64,000 nt of DNA from Elymus sibiricus (GCA_039707655.1 CM077675.1:416763162-416827161), one strand, 5' to 3'. Positions 1 through 11,928 are shown, counted from the first letter of the stretch. Notes: generated by a model from the sequence alone, not told the origin. Numbers and translations are program-made.

Positions 1-305
1 CATGGGTGGCTGACTACCGGGGCCCGCCGCGCGTGCGCTTTTACTTCGGGCTGTGGGTGTAGTTGCAAGGCCGCCACGCGTCCCCGAGGCGGACGAGGAG
101 AAAGCGCGTGCACGCACGAATCAAATCAGTAAGCCAAAAAAACAAAGCCAGAGCATGCACTATTTTGTAGGCCTCTTTTTTCTTTGGGCCTTCGACATCC
201 AACGCCATGCGACGGCCCAACCAGAGCTGGAGACAGTGACATAGTTTTAGCAACCCAGAGAGCACATCATCCACAAATTAAGCTTACACCACAATAATAA
301 CATCT
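1..305. other. Non-coding flank downstream of the GRF gene
   Basis: No gene is supported here. It is the probable 3' untranslated region of the minus-strand GRF gene, followed by GC-rich sequence up to the window edge. Short ORFs on both strands show no recognisable domain. I looked for a copy of the MULE-1 right terminus here and did not find one. Confidence 0.5.
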
Positions 306-871
306 CTAACGAGTGATGACCAGCAAGTAAGCAAATCCTAGGGCAACTATGCAAAAATAAAATCCTAAAGCTATCAGATTCGCCTGCTTGTTCAATTGAA
401 TCATCTGCCTCAAGTTCTTGTTCATCTTCTTTAATTCTCCCTTCAGATCCGCATCCCCAACTGTCGGAGCATCACTTTCAGAGACCAAATTCCGCACGGC
501 TGACGGCAGATTGAGCTCCCGGGTTGCGGCCCCATTGAATTGAATCAAGCCCTCCCCTTGAAGCCTTAGAACGTAGTCATCTAGCCATTCATAATGTGTG
601 CACTTCTTCACGATCTGAAACGAAATCATGAGCCCTAAATCCCAGATCCAACGAAAAAGAATTAAAAGCAAAGAGGAAGATCATGAGATCTAACCTGCCC
701 CTCTGGCTTGCTCTCGCATTTCACGAACTTGCGCCCAAAGTTGCCATTCCTGTCCTCCTTCGAAGTCAACCGTTTCAGTGGCGCGGTGCGTGGGCAGTCA
801 GGACATGGCTGCATGGGCAGTTGACCATACTGGGTCCACGCGGGGCGGGAGGCTGAGGTGGAGCTCGACAT
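306..871 (-). CDS. GRF-type zinc-finger protein with C-terminal membrane anchor
   Basis: The two-exon model is complement(306..614, 695..871), with an 80-bp GT-AG intron, and encodes 161 residues. The chosen ATG at 871 gives a short Ser/Thr-rich start before the zinc finger; an in-frame ATG at 1033 would add 54 residues. The GRF-type zinc finger has CPDC near residue 23, the G-R-K-F-V-K-C segment near residue 46 and C-T-H-Y-E-W-L just after the intron. GRF fingers bind nucleic acid in known proteins. Residues 110-135 are Lys/Asn/Gln-rich and may form a coiled coil. The last 25 residues are strongly hydrophobic and look like a single membrane segment. No stop or frameshift is seen. It lies downstream of, and on the same strand as, the MULE-1 transposase, so it may be transposon cargo or an independent host gene. 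Confidence 0.7.
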
Positions 872-1890
872 ATCTCGTCGCCGGGGAAGACGAAGCAGAC
901 GAGGGGCTCCTGTCATCGCCGCAGAAGAAGAAGTAGAGGAAAGAGGAGGCAATGCCGCATTGGTGGGTGAGCAGAACCAACCTCTCGCCGTCTCGCGGAT
1001 CGCCCAACGATCCAACGATGCGGAGCAGTCCATGTGATCCAGCGGCGCGCAGCCTGTCCTCGGAATTCCTTCTAGAAGGCCATATCTGAGGGCTGACGCC
1101 TGGCGCTAGGGTATGATCGGACGGCTGCAGTTCGACGCTAGGGTTTGGAGAGATGCTGCGGGGTTTTGAGCCGGTCAGCGGGGTTATTTTAGGTTTGACC
1201 AACTTTTCAAATGACCTTAACTAAATAAAAAAAATCAAAAAAATATGAAACCTTCGCGGATCGTCGTTTTATAAGACCCATTTACCATTAAAAATATAAA
1301 TTTCGTTTAGGGCCATTTTTATGATAAATCTTTTTTTGAGGTGAGCTACCATTTCCAAGTTCAAATGAGCATAACTAATTCAAAAAAAATCAAAAAAATG
1401 GAATACCTGCGCACAATGCCGTTGTATGTGACATGGTTATGACAAACAATAATAACATTGGTTTATGAACATTTTCATGAAAACTCCTTCACAAAAATGA
1501 GCTATCATGTACGAGGTTGTATAGAGTTTGAGAAGAGAGTGATAGTGGGTTTAGGTTTGCGAATTTTTTAAAAAAATCTAGAAAATCACCAAAGCTTCAT
1601 CTTAGTGTCAATAAGAAGGATCTAGACTTATTTTTTCATTATTCATGTAATAATTCAAAATTTGCCGACATCATCATCAACAACAAAGCCTTTAGTCCCA
1701 AACAATAATTCAAATTTTGCAAACATCACATCACATCACAAATGGACTTCAAATGTTGTCTTCAATTTCAAATCATTACAAATCCTTAAAATTGAAAGGT
1801 TAGTTCAAATTCAAATTTAAGGGACCAAATTTTGAATTATTACAAAGCCTAAAAGTTCAAAGTTTACAACTCACATTCAACGTTCAACTT
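872..1890. other. Non-coding spacer between the GRF and transposase genes
   Basis: The part near 872-1200 is GC-rich and is the likely promoter and leader of the GRF gene. From about 1205 to 1890 the sequence is AT-rich with many short A and T runs, and no coding potential is seen. The right end is the probable 3' untranslated region of the transposase gene. Confidence 0.5.
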
Positions 1891-4800
1891 TCACATCTTT
1901 GCCTTGCTCCTTGTGTTCCTAGACGGTTTAACAGACTTGCTCCTAGTTTCCCTAGCTGGGATATCCACCCATTTCTTCTTCCTTTTGGTCTTCACTTCAG
2001 TTGGTTGCTGTCGAGATGATGGTTGAACCGAAGTTTCATTCTCTCTCGGCCTTTTCTCTCCTTTTCCTTTAATTTCCCTAGAGCTAGATCAAACAGAAAA
2101 ACGAGTATAAGCCATCGATAAAAAACAGAAGAAATGCACAAAAAGGGATGGCTGTTGCACACATACCAAGTTGCTGGCAGTGCTAATTTAGTTGCTTCAT
2201 TCTCCTCTAATGCTGCATTATCCTCTGGATTAGCTGCAATCTGCTCTATTGCTTCATCCTCCTCTGGATTAGCTGCAATCTGCTCTAATGCTTCATCCTC
2301 CCCTGCATTAGCTGCAATCTGCTCTAATGCTGCATCCTCCCCTGCATTAGCTGCAATCTGCTCTAATGCTGCATCCTCCCCTGCATTAGCTGTAATCTGC
2401 TCTAATGCTGCATTATCCTCTGCATTTGTTGCTGCCCATTGTTCCTCTTCACCGAATGAAGCATCCACTGGATTGGTACATTTCCTAGCAATCTGCCCTA
2501 GGGTTCCACATTTTTTGCACTTACGCTGTCTTTTTACATGACCCTCTTCACCTCTTATGTACCTGTTCTTCCTTGGTCTTCCTGGTGGCCTAGTCAGTAC
2601 AGGAGAATGTAGTTTGAACCCTGGATCTACTATGTTCCATTGGACTTTTCCCAAGAGTGCAGGCACATTGGAAGCATAAGCAGCCCTGAATCTGGCAACA
2701 GAAAAATATTCAGAGATGTACTGATCAACTTCACCATCTTCACCACCGATAACAGTCATCAGATGTAGGGCATGTATGCATGGCTTCCCACGGAGCTGCC
2801 ATTGCCTACAACTGCATTCCCTAGTTGCTAGGTTAACTGGATACCTCCATTCCCTGTTTTTATTGTCAGTATATGTTACCTCAGCCTCGTGTGTTGCCAC
2901 TCGAATGCATTTCATTCTGCTCAATCATCTTGCCTTGGCATGCAATGCCTTAATAAGAGATGGGAGCATGAGATGGCCAACATATTCTGTTTCTGCGATT
3001 CTTTTGCGAAGAGCCAGATTTATCATGATCATCTGCCGAATCTTATCAAATATTTGACATATCAGAAGCCCTTTCAATGACTTAATCTTTGAATTGAAAC
3101 ACTCTGCCAGGTTGCTGGTCACATAGTCCACTTTGCATATTGTATTGAATTTGCTTCTTGACCACAACTTTCCATGATGTGCATCTAGGTACTCCTTCAC
3201 CAGAGGATTGTGAGCATACAACACTCTCAAATGATGCTCATGCTTCCTCTCACTGCATGTGTATGATGCTGGCCATAAGTTCTCATCATAAACTTTACCT
3301 TTGAATTTGCTTCTGAAATTCTGCGCTAGGTGTCGCATACATTCCCTATGCTCCACTCCAGGGAATACAATTTCCACTGCACTCTCCAAACCCTTGCAAG
3401 CATCTGTGTGTATAGATAAACCTGGGGGTGTACCTATAAGGTTGCGCAAATGCTGCAGAAACCAGACCCAACTTTCCTCGGACTCTGCCTCCACCACACC
3501 AAATGCAACTGGGAATAGCCAGTTGTGTCCATCAACTGTAGAAGCTGCCACTAGCTGGCCCCTCCACCTTCCATTCAAAGAAGTTGCATCAATAGCCAAA
3601 TAGGGTCTGCAACCATCCAGAAACCCGTGCCAACAAGCCTTGAAACAAACAAAAGCCCTCCTGAAGCACTCCTTCTCAAATGACTTCCCTTTTATTTTGT
3701 ATGGAACTGTATGCTTCTCAATCTCTACAACACTCCCTGGACTAGCAGCTTCCACTTCAGCTTTAAATGTGTAGAGCAACTGAAAGCTCTCATTCCAAGG
3801 ACCATTAATCCTGGCAAGAGCTTTTTCCTTACCATAAAAAATCTTCATGTAAGGTACAACAATCTTGTACTTATCAAATAGCTTCCCTTGGAGTTCTGTT
3901 GGACCAAGTGTTGGCTTGTCTCTCAACCAATCCAAAATTGCATCTGCCACCCATCTACTCTTTGCTAGCTTTGTTTCAGCCTTCCCCCCTCCCCCTCCAG
4001 GTGGAGAAGTGTGCTGGTGTGGGTTCCTTTTTATCTGAAAAAATATGATCTGAAAACATTACACAATGATCTGAACATAGAATATGTATATACTAAAATA
4101 CACAAACGTGAATGAACTTGCTCCTCAACATACGTGATGCATGCAACCTCCATCTACACCTATCATATGGGCAACAAATAGTGAACCTTGATGGCTCACT
4201 CCTTTCAATCACATATGTATTTTGTGTGTGAATGTAGTATGTAGTCACTGCATTACGGCAGTCCACCATCGATTGGAATATGGTGCCCACACCAAGCTGA
4301 GGATCTTCCATGTTCCACTCAATTGTTGGCATGTCCTCACCATCATATTCGTCTACAACTAAGCTGTCGATGTTCTCCTCCCTCTCTTCATCGTCAGTGT
4401 CATCAAATCTAGCATGGCTGATAGGTTGCTCATGAAATTCATCTTCCATTGCTTGTTTACTGGCAATATCTACAAGGTCAGGGAACATATTCTCATCCTC
4501 GTCATCATGTTGAGGCACCTCTTCGTCTGGCTCTCCATCCTGTACTACATCGGGTGCGGCAGCGACAGGAGAAACGGCAACAGATATATTGTGACTTTCA
4601 GAACCACTGGCTCTGCTTGGTTTCGACCTACAAGGAGTGCTGGGGCGCTCTCCGTTAGCAGAGGCAGAAGATTCCTGAACACTCTTCCCCTTCCCACGAT
4701 CATTGCGTGGCTGAAGCACCTCGATATGGATTTTACCGAAGAGGGTTTCAGCATTCAAAGAAAAGAGCAATCCCAGATGCTCATCGCAAGTTAGTGGTAT

Positions 4801-5240
4801 AAATTTTTGCTCGGTACTGCTAAAATATGTCAGTTCAACAGCATCGGCAGGGCTCCATCCATATGAAGAATTTCGGAGCGCCGCGAGCAAATCTTTGAAC
4901 GTCATACTGGTTTCTACCACCTTCGGATAGTAAAAACCAGTAAGCAATTGCGGTTTTCTACCGCGCAGCACACTAACTTCCATCCTAACCGACAGCCGGA
5001 AAGCAAGCGCAGGATCAATCCTATTCAATTCAAATAATGGGTGTTGTTAGGCCGGGAACAATTCAGCAAAATTTGATAGATTCAAGCGACTAGCGGTCAA
5101 AAAGGGCCGAATTTACGAATCAGCAAATCAGTTAGGGGGGAAAACGACGCTTACCCAGGGTTAATCCATGAATTATCCGCCGCCGACTCCACCCAATCCT
5201 CTCCACGGTCCACGGGCTTGAGAGCCTGCTCCCCCGACAT
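1891..5240 (-). pseudogene. mudrA-type MULE transposase, one in-frame stop
   Basis: The four-exon model is complement(1891..2083, 2167..4034, 4108..5020, 5155..5240), all GT-AG, totalling 1020 codons. ATG 5240 was chosen because the frames then join exactly. Domains in order: an N-terminal PB1-like region (about 40-135), an acidic linker, a MuDR DNA-binding domain (about 265-330), and the MULE catalytic core. The candidate DDE residues are D in AIDATSLN (about 482), D in HTDACKG (about 544) and E in LAECFNSK (about 644), with a CxxH motif (ECMRHL) between the last two. Then come a SWIM zinc finger (CSCRQW...CIHAL), a zinc knuckle CKKCGTLGQIARKC whose usual His is Gln, a 13-residue acidic repeat and a basic tail. 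The only break is TGA at 2925-2927, between the catalytic core and SWIM. MULE-2 has no stop at the matching place. Confidence 0.85.
2195..2420 (-). repeat. 39-bp coding tandem repeat in MULE-1 transposase
   Basis: About five copies of a 39-bp unit encode the 13-residue repeat ALEQIAANAGEDA with small variations. They lie between the zinc knuckle and the last exon. The units stay in frame and are acidic. MULE-2 has a different 30-bp repeat in the same place. Confidence 0.85.
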
Positions 5241-5499
5241 CGCTGCTTGATCCAGATGGGGATGTGGGTATATATCTGGCGAAGGGCACGACGGCGGCGG
5301 AGGTGGAATGGGGTTAGAGGTTGGAGGGCACGACGGCGGCGGAGGGGGCGGAGCACGGCGACGGAGGGGGCGGAGCAAGGCGGTGCTGTAGGGCTCGAAC
5401 TCGAGGTTCAGACAAGCCCATCCGACGTGTCTCAATGCGGCCCCACGCGTCAGAATGGGCAAAGGAGGAGTCGTTCCGACACGGCCCCACTCGTCAGGG

Positions 5500-5650
5500 T
5501 TAACAGTTAAACCATTGACCCGACGGCATCCTCCGCTGTGACCGTTTCTGAGGGTTTCAGACAAGGGAGTGGGGAAAAGTGAGCAAAAGTTAAGAGCGTG
5601 GGGATGAATGAGTACAACTAACGAACCAAGGGCACCAATGTAAAAAACCC
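5500..5650 (-). repeat. Right terminal region (TIR) of MULE-1
   Basis: The outermost bases, read inward, share the pattern GGG..TTTACATT..TG.CCCT with the MULE-2 ends. The partner copy on the left is not visible in the window, so the TIR length is unknown. Confidence 0.55.
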
Positions 5651-6574
5651 TTTTCAATAAGGTTTATGCTTTATACTTCTATGTTGTGATGAATTATTAC
5701 TTGTTCATGAGAAGCTATATGATGAAAGTATACGAATAAGTTTTATGATATAATTTGTTGTTGTTATGATAATAAGCATGATGCTTCTATGTCCGGATTT
5801 TGTTTTTATCGACACCTCTCTCTCAAACCATGTGGACATGCTTTTCAATTTCCGCTTTTCGCTTGAGGACAAGCGAGGTCTAAGCTTGGAGGAGTTGATA
5901 CGTCCATTTTGCATCATGATTTCCTACTATTATTTATTATGTTTTGTTGATTAATAATGCTTTAGGGAGTGATTCTCATGCCTTTTCTTTCATATTATGC
6001 AAGGTTTACACAAAGAGGGAGAATACCGGCAGCTGGAGTTCTGGGCCTGAAAAAGCACATCAGAGATACCTATTCTGCACATCTCCAATGAAGCTGAAAC
6101 TTTACGGAGAATATTTTTGGAATTAATAAAAAATACTGGAGCAAAGAACTACCGAAGGGGGCCACCCTGGTGGGCACAAGACACCAGGGCGCGCCAGCCC
6201 CCTCCAGGCGCGCCCTGGTGGGTTGTGCCCTCCTTGGCCCACCTCCGGTGCCCATCTTCTGGTATATAAGGTCTTTTGACATAGAAAAAAAATAAGAGAG
6301 GACTTTCGGGATGGAGCGCCGCTGTCTCGAGGCGGAACTTGGGCAGGAGCACTTTTGCCCTCCGGCGGAGCGATTCCGTCGGGGGAACTTCCCTCCCGGA
6401 GGGGGAAATCGAAGCCATCGTTATCACCAACACCCCTCTGATTTTTGGGAGGCCAATATTCATCAACATCTTCAACAGCACCATCTCCTCTCAAACCCTA
6501 GTTCATCTCTTGTGTTCAATCTTTGTACCGGAACCTCAGATTGGTACCTGTGGGTGACTAGTAGTGTTGATTAC

Positions 6575-7981
6575 TGATACGTCTCCAACGTATCTACTTT
6601 TCCTCACCCTTTTGCCCATGTTTTGGACTCTAATTTGCATGATTTGAATGGAACTAACCCGGACTGACGCTGTTTTCAGCAGAATTACCATGGTGTTGTT
6701 TTTGTGCAGAAATAAAAGTTCTCGGAATGGAACGAAACTTTTTGGAGAATTATTTCAGAATATATGTGAATTATTGGAGCCAAAATACACCGAAGAGGGG
6801 GGACAGGGTGGCCAGCACCCACCATGGCGCGCCTGGCCCCCTGGGCGCGCCCTGGAGGGTTGTGCCCACCTCATAGCCCCACTGACCCTAATTCCGCCAC
6901 TGTAAATTCCTATTTTCGGATAAAAAAATCCAGGAGAAAGTTTCATCGCGTTTTACGATACGAAGCCGCCGCCACCTCCTGTTCTTCATTGGGAGGCCAG
7001 ATCTGGAGCCCGTTTGGGGCTCCGGGGTGGGGAATCTTTGGTCTTCGTCATCACCAACCCTTCTCCATCGCCAATTCCATGATGCTCCCCACCGGGAGTG
7101 AGTAATTCCTTCGTAGGCTTGCTGGTCGGTGAGGAGTTGGATGAGATTCATCATGTAATCGAGTTAGTTTTGTTAGGGCTTGATCCCTAGTATCCACTAT
7201 GTTCTGAGATTGATGTTGCTATGACTTTTCTTTGCCTAATGCTTGTCACTAGGGCCCGAGTGCCATGATTTCAGGTCTGAACCCTTTATGTTATCATCCC
7301 TATATCTAAGTTCTTGATACGATCTTGCCTAGTCATATGCACCTATTACGTGTTATGATCCATCAACCCCATAGTGACAATATTTGGGATACTTCGCGGT
7401 GATGACCGTAGTTTGAGGAGTTCATGTATTCACCATGTGTTAATGCTTTGTTCCAGTTCTCTATTAAAAGGAGGCCTTAATATCCCTTAGTTTCCTTATG
7501 GACCCCACTACCACGGGAGGGTAGGACAAAAGATGTCATGCAAGTTCTTTTCCATAAGCATGTATGACTATTTACGGAATACATGCCTACATTACATTGA
7601 TGAACTGGAGCTAGTTCTGTGTCACCCTAGGTTATGACTGTTACATGATGAATATCATCCAACGAGTTACCGATCCAATGCCTACGACCTTTTCCACTTA
7701 TTGTTCTTGCTAAGTCACTATTGTTGTTGTTGCTGTTCCAACTGTTACAAAACTATTGCTACTACTGTTACTGCTATTGTTACTATTGCTACTGCTACCG
7801 AAACTATCATATTACTGTGCTACTAATCACTTTGCTGCAGATATTTAATCTCCAGGTGTTGACAACTCAACTGCTAATACTCTCAAGTATTGTTTGGCTG
7901 CCCTTGTGCCGAATCTATAAATTTGGGTTGAATACTCTACCCTCGAAAACTATTGCGACGCCCTATACTTGTGGGTTATCA
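6575..7981 (+). repeat. RLG-1 5' LTR
   Basis: This 1407-bp LTR begins TGATACGTCTCC and ends GGGTTATCA. It differs from the 3' copy by scattered substitutions and small indels, a few percent by eye. It contains GGCGCGCC-rich blocks near 6820-6850 like those of the other Athila-type LTRs here. Confidence 0.9.
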
Positions 7982-7992
7982 AGACCTTTTTT

Positions 7993-8010
7993 TGGTGCCG
8001 TTGCCGGGGA
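7993..8010 (+). other. RLG-1 primer binding site, tRNA-Asp type
   Basis: TGGTGCCGTTGCCGGGGA lies 11 bp after the 5' LTR. It matches the complement of the plant tRNA-Asp 3' end except for one base, which is the usual primer of Athila-lineage Gypsy elements. Confidence 0.85.
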
Positions 8011-8059
8011 GCATAACAATATTTGTTGAGTCACTTGGGATTTATATCAATCGATCACT

Positions 8060-10858
8060 ATGAAGAATCTGAAGGATCTGAAGACTAAGATTTTTCCCTC
8101 TAAGACGAGGGGAGGTAAGGAACTGCCATCTAGCTCTGCACTTGATTCACCTTCTATTATGAGTAAGCTTGCAACACCACCACATGCTACTAACCCTAAT
8201 GTTTCGCAAGTTATTGATGATGCTACTTCTGCTATGAATGATGCTTATGATGATGCTAGTACCATGCTTGATGATAATGTGCCACTAGGAGAATTTCTTG
8301 ATGAACAAATTGCTAGAGCTAAAGAGAATGAAACTACTGAAATTGATGAGATTGCTGAAACTGATGAAGCTTATGAAACTATTGATGACTATGAAACACC
8401 TATTAGTCCTAGCTCTCCTAAGTTTGAAATGCCTAAGATACCTGAAGGTTATGTTATGGATGAAGAGATAACTAGAGAAATTCTTTATTGCAAGGATAGA
8501 GACGATCTTAAGAAATTGCTATGCAAGTATAAGGAAAAGACTTTGAATGCTAGAATGAAATGTGATCCTAAGTTTGCTACTTCACCTATCTTTGTTACCG
8601 ATAAGGATTATGAATTCTCTGTCGACCCAGAGTTAATTACTTTGGTTGAATCTGATCCTTTCCATGGCTATGAAACTGAAACTGTAGTGGCACACCTTAC
8701 TAAGCTAAATGATATAGCCACCCTCTTTGCTCATGATGAGAAGATTCACTACTATTATATCCTTAAGTTATTTCCGTTCTCATTAAAGGGTAGTGCTAAG
8801 ACATGGTACAATACTCTTACTCCTGGTTGTGTGCGTAGTCCCCAGGACATGATCTACTACTTCTCTGAAAAATATTTTCCTGCTCATAAGAAACAAGCTG
8901 CCTTACAGGAAATATTTAACTTTGTGCAAATTGAAGAAGAGAGTCTCCCACAAGCTTGGGGGAGGCTTCTCCAATTACTTTATGCTTTGCCTGATCATCC
9001 TCTCAAGAAAAATGAAATACTTGATATCTTTTATAATGGACTAACCGAAGCTTCTAGGGACTTCCTAGATAGTTGTGTTGGTTGTGTTTTCAGGGAACGA
9101 ACTGTTGAACAAGCTGAGGAACTATTGAATAATATATTGAAGAATTATGATGATTGGACTCTTCCTGAACCACCGCCTAAACCCACTCCAAAGAAGAGGG
9201 GTATTTTATTTCTCAGTCCTGAAGATATGCAAGAGGCAAAGAAATCTATGAAGGAAAAAGGTATTAAAGTTGAGGATGTTAATAATTTGCCACCTATCGA
9301 AGAAATACATGGCCTTGACACACCACTACCTCCACAGGTGGTAGAGGTAAATTCTTTATTAAAGTTTAATGAAAGTGACATCCCTCACAATAAACATCCT
9401 AGTCAATGCTTATATGAGTTTGACAACTATATTATGAAGCAAGATCATTTCAATGCCCATGTTCTAAAACAATTGAAATACAATTCCGATATGATTGCTC
9501 GCTTGAGTGACTTGCTATTTAGAATTAGTAATGATGTTAGAGGTGTAGGAAAGCATGCCTCTATGGTTCAAACTCAGTTAGAACAAGTTGCTAAATCTCA
9601 AAAAGAAATGCTTGATGAAATGAATAATAATATGAATGATTTTGCTGCTAGAGTAGTAAATAGAGGAGGTAGAATGACCCAAGAACCACTTTATCCTGAG
9701 GGTCATCCTAAAAGAATTGAACAAGACTCTCAGAGAATTAATCCTGATGCACCTAGTCCCCCTAAGAAGAAAAAGAAGAAGAAAAATGATAGGACTTTGC
9801 ATACCTCTAGTGAACCTAAGACACAAAAACCTCCTGATAATAATGATGTCTCTATTTCCGATGCTGAAACTCAATCTGGTAGTTAACATCAACCTAGTGA
9901 TAATGAAAATGATAATGATAATGTTCATGATGATGCTCAACCTAGCAATGATAAAGAACCAGACAATGATATTGAAATAGAGCCTGCTCCTGATCTTGAT
10001 AACCCACAACCTAAAAATAAACGTTATGATAAAAGAGACTTTGTGGCTAGGAAACATGGTAAAGAAAGAGAGCCATGGGTTCAAAAACCCATGCCATTTC
10101 CACCTAAGTCATCTAAGAAAAAAGATGATGAAGAATTTGAGCGCTTTGCTGAAATGATTAGGCCAGTCTTTTTGCGTACCCGCTTAACTGATATCTTGAA
10201 GATGGCCCCTTATGCAAAGTATATGAAAGACATCATCACTGATAAAAGAAAGATACCTGAAGCTGAAATCTCCACCATGCTTGCTAATTATTCTTTTAAG
10301 GATGGAGTACCTAAAAAACTCGGAGATCCTGAAATACCAACTATACCTTGCTCCATTAAGAGAAACTATGTCAAAACTGCTTTGTGTGATTTGGGAGCCG
10401 GTGTTAGTGTTATGCCTTTCTCCTTATATAAAAGACTTGATTTGAATAAACTCACATCCACCGAGATAGCATTGAAAATGGTTGACAAATCAACTGCCAT
10501 ACCTATCGGTATTTGTGAGGACGTGCCCGTTGTTGTTGCAAATATTACTATCTTGACGGACTTTGTTATTCTTGAGATGCATGAGGATGACAACATGTCG
10601 ATTATCCTTGGTAGACCCTTTCTGAATACTGCAGGGGCTGTTATTGATTGCAATAAAAGCAAAGTCACTTTTCATATCAATGGTAATGAGCATACGGTGC
10701 ACTTTCCGAAGAAACAATTCCAAGTGAATGGTATAAATGTTATTGAAGAATTTCCGACCATTACTATTGGAAGTTTTCAATTACCTCTACCTATGGCCAA
10801 AAAGAAATATGATATACTTATTGTTGGGGATATGCACATCCCCATTGAGGTAACTTAG
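8060..10858 (+). pseudogene. RLG-1 gag-protease polyprotein, one in-frame stop
   Basis: One frame runs from ATG 8060 to TAG 10858 (932 codons plus stop), interrupted only by TAA at 9884-9886; CAA to TAA is the simplest cause. The N-terminus is acidic (many D and E). The retrotransposon gag core follows at about residues 220-350, with a Trp-rich segment (K-T-W-Y-N-T-L) near 250. After the stop come a charged linker and a retroviral-type aspartic protease with ALCDLGAGVSVMPF near residue 775 and IILGRPFL near 850. The active site reads DLG instead of DSG or DTG, which is common in Athila-type copies. No zinc knuckle, reverse transcriptase or integrase follows. Confidence 0.85.
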
Positions 10859-11676
10859 TCTTTTACGAAAATTCTTCGGTTTCATGCTAATCGGAAGTGG
10901 TTGTTAATAAGACTTGATCAACCTTATTAATGAATCATTTTTGAGAGGTATGAAGTCGATGAATCTAGTAAGCACAATTCTCTGCTCCCACCTTTTATTC
11001 TCTATTTTAGTTAGTCAAATAAAATAAAATGCCATGATTATCCCGTTTTCTGTTTTCTCCGTGCAATAAAAAATGACCCAAAAAATAAAAATTCTGAGAA
11101 TGCCCTGAAAATTTAACACGATTTTTTTCCGAATATTTATGAATTTTTGGTGCAAATAATACCAGAGGGGGTGCACCTGGTGCCCACAAGACACCAGGGC
11201 GCGCCAGCACCCCCAGGCGCGCCCTGGTGGGTTGTGGCCCCCACGTGGGCCCCCTCATTTATCTCTTTAGCCCACATCATCCCCTCCCTCCAGAAAAAAT
11301 CACCACAGCCACCATTCTCATGTTCTTGCTCTCAAACCCGCGGATTTCGATCTCTTTGCTCGAAGCTCCATTTCTAAAACTGTTTGGAGGGATTGCTACT
11401 TGGTATGTGACTCGTCCATTGCTCCAATTAGTTTTTGTTTTAGTGGGTTATTTTTAGAGTAATTAGCCACTCTTGGTGCTGCTGTAGATGAGCTTGCATG
11501 TTGAATTCTTAGAGTTCTAAGTAGTTTGAATGCTCAATATGGCCTCTATGCATGCTTAGGAGTAGTTGCTAACAATCTTACAAAGTTTTGTTGACAAAAT
11601 TTTTGTGGACTAAAAATTTTCAGAATTTTTCTAGGAATAAAAATGCAAATCTTTAGGAAGTTCTCCTCCAAGAAAA
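10859..11676 (+). other. RLG-1 spacer between ORFs, with LTR-like module
   Basis: No ORF is supported. From about 11080 to 11290 the sequence resembles the U3/R part of the surrounding LTRs. It has an AATTCTGAGAA-type block, then GGTGCCCACAAGACACC, two GGCGCGCC-like blocks and GGTGGGTTGTG, in the same order as RLG-C LTR positions 6090-6245. It precedes the second ORF by about 400 bp. Confidence 0.6.
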
Positions 11677-11919
11677 ATGCCAAGGAAGTCATTGGACAAT
11701 GACCTTCACACCCCAAGAAAGGTGGAGGTGAGGCCGTGTGAATGGCTGCATGATGCCTTCATGGAGGAGGTCGGGTTCCATCAAGAGTTCGCTCAGTTTG
11801 CTGCAAACGCTGGGTTAACCGAGTTCCTCACAGCTAAGTGTGACCAATATCACATCCTTACAAATTCCTTTGTGCAAAGCTTTCATTATCTAGGGAGAAA
11901 CAACCCTCCTGAAGTGCAG

Positions 11920-11928
11920 TTTAATCTT
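11920..11928. repeat. MULE-2 target site duplication, left copy
   Basis: TTTAATCTT is directly repeated at 17611-17619. Nine bp is the hallmark length for Mutator-like elements. The copy is codon-aligned in the host ORF (codons TTT AAT CTT). Confidence 0.95.

Larger units (their letters stand above)
1..5650 (-). mobile_element. MULE-1, Mutator-like DNA transposon (left end not seen)
   Basis: This is a class II element of the Mutator superfamily. It is recognised by a mudrA-type transposase gene (1891-5240, minus strand) and by a right terminus at 5650. Read inward on the minus strand, the terminus starts GGGTTTTTTACATTGGTGCC, which resembles the ends of MULE-2 in this window. The bases just outside, 5651-5659 (TTTTCAATA), would be one copy of the expected 9-bp target duplication. 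I could not find a matching left terminus, so the left end probably lies before position 1, and whether 1-1200 belongs to the element is inference. It sits in the internal region of a Gypsy element whose 3' end follows directly. Confidence 0.75.

Noticed and set aside
1..305. Left terminal repeat of MULE-1 near the window start
   Set aside because: GC-rich blocks loosely resemble subterminal sequence at 5400-5480, but no alignment to the right end at 5500-5650 was found.
5151..5657. 168-codon Pro-rich ORF on the minus strand
   Set aside because: Only its last 29 codons (from ATG 5240) are used, as the first exon of the MULE-1 transposase. The rest is promoter and TIR sequence.
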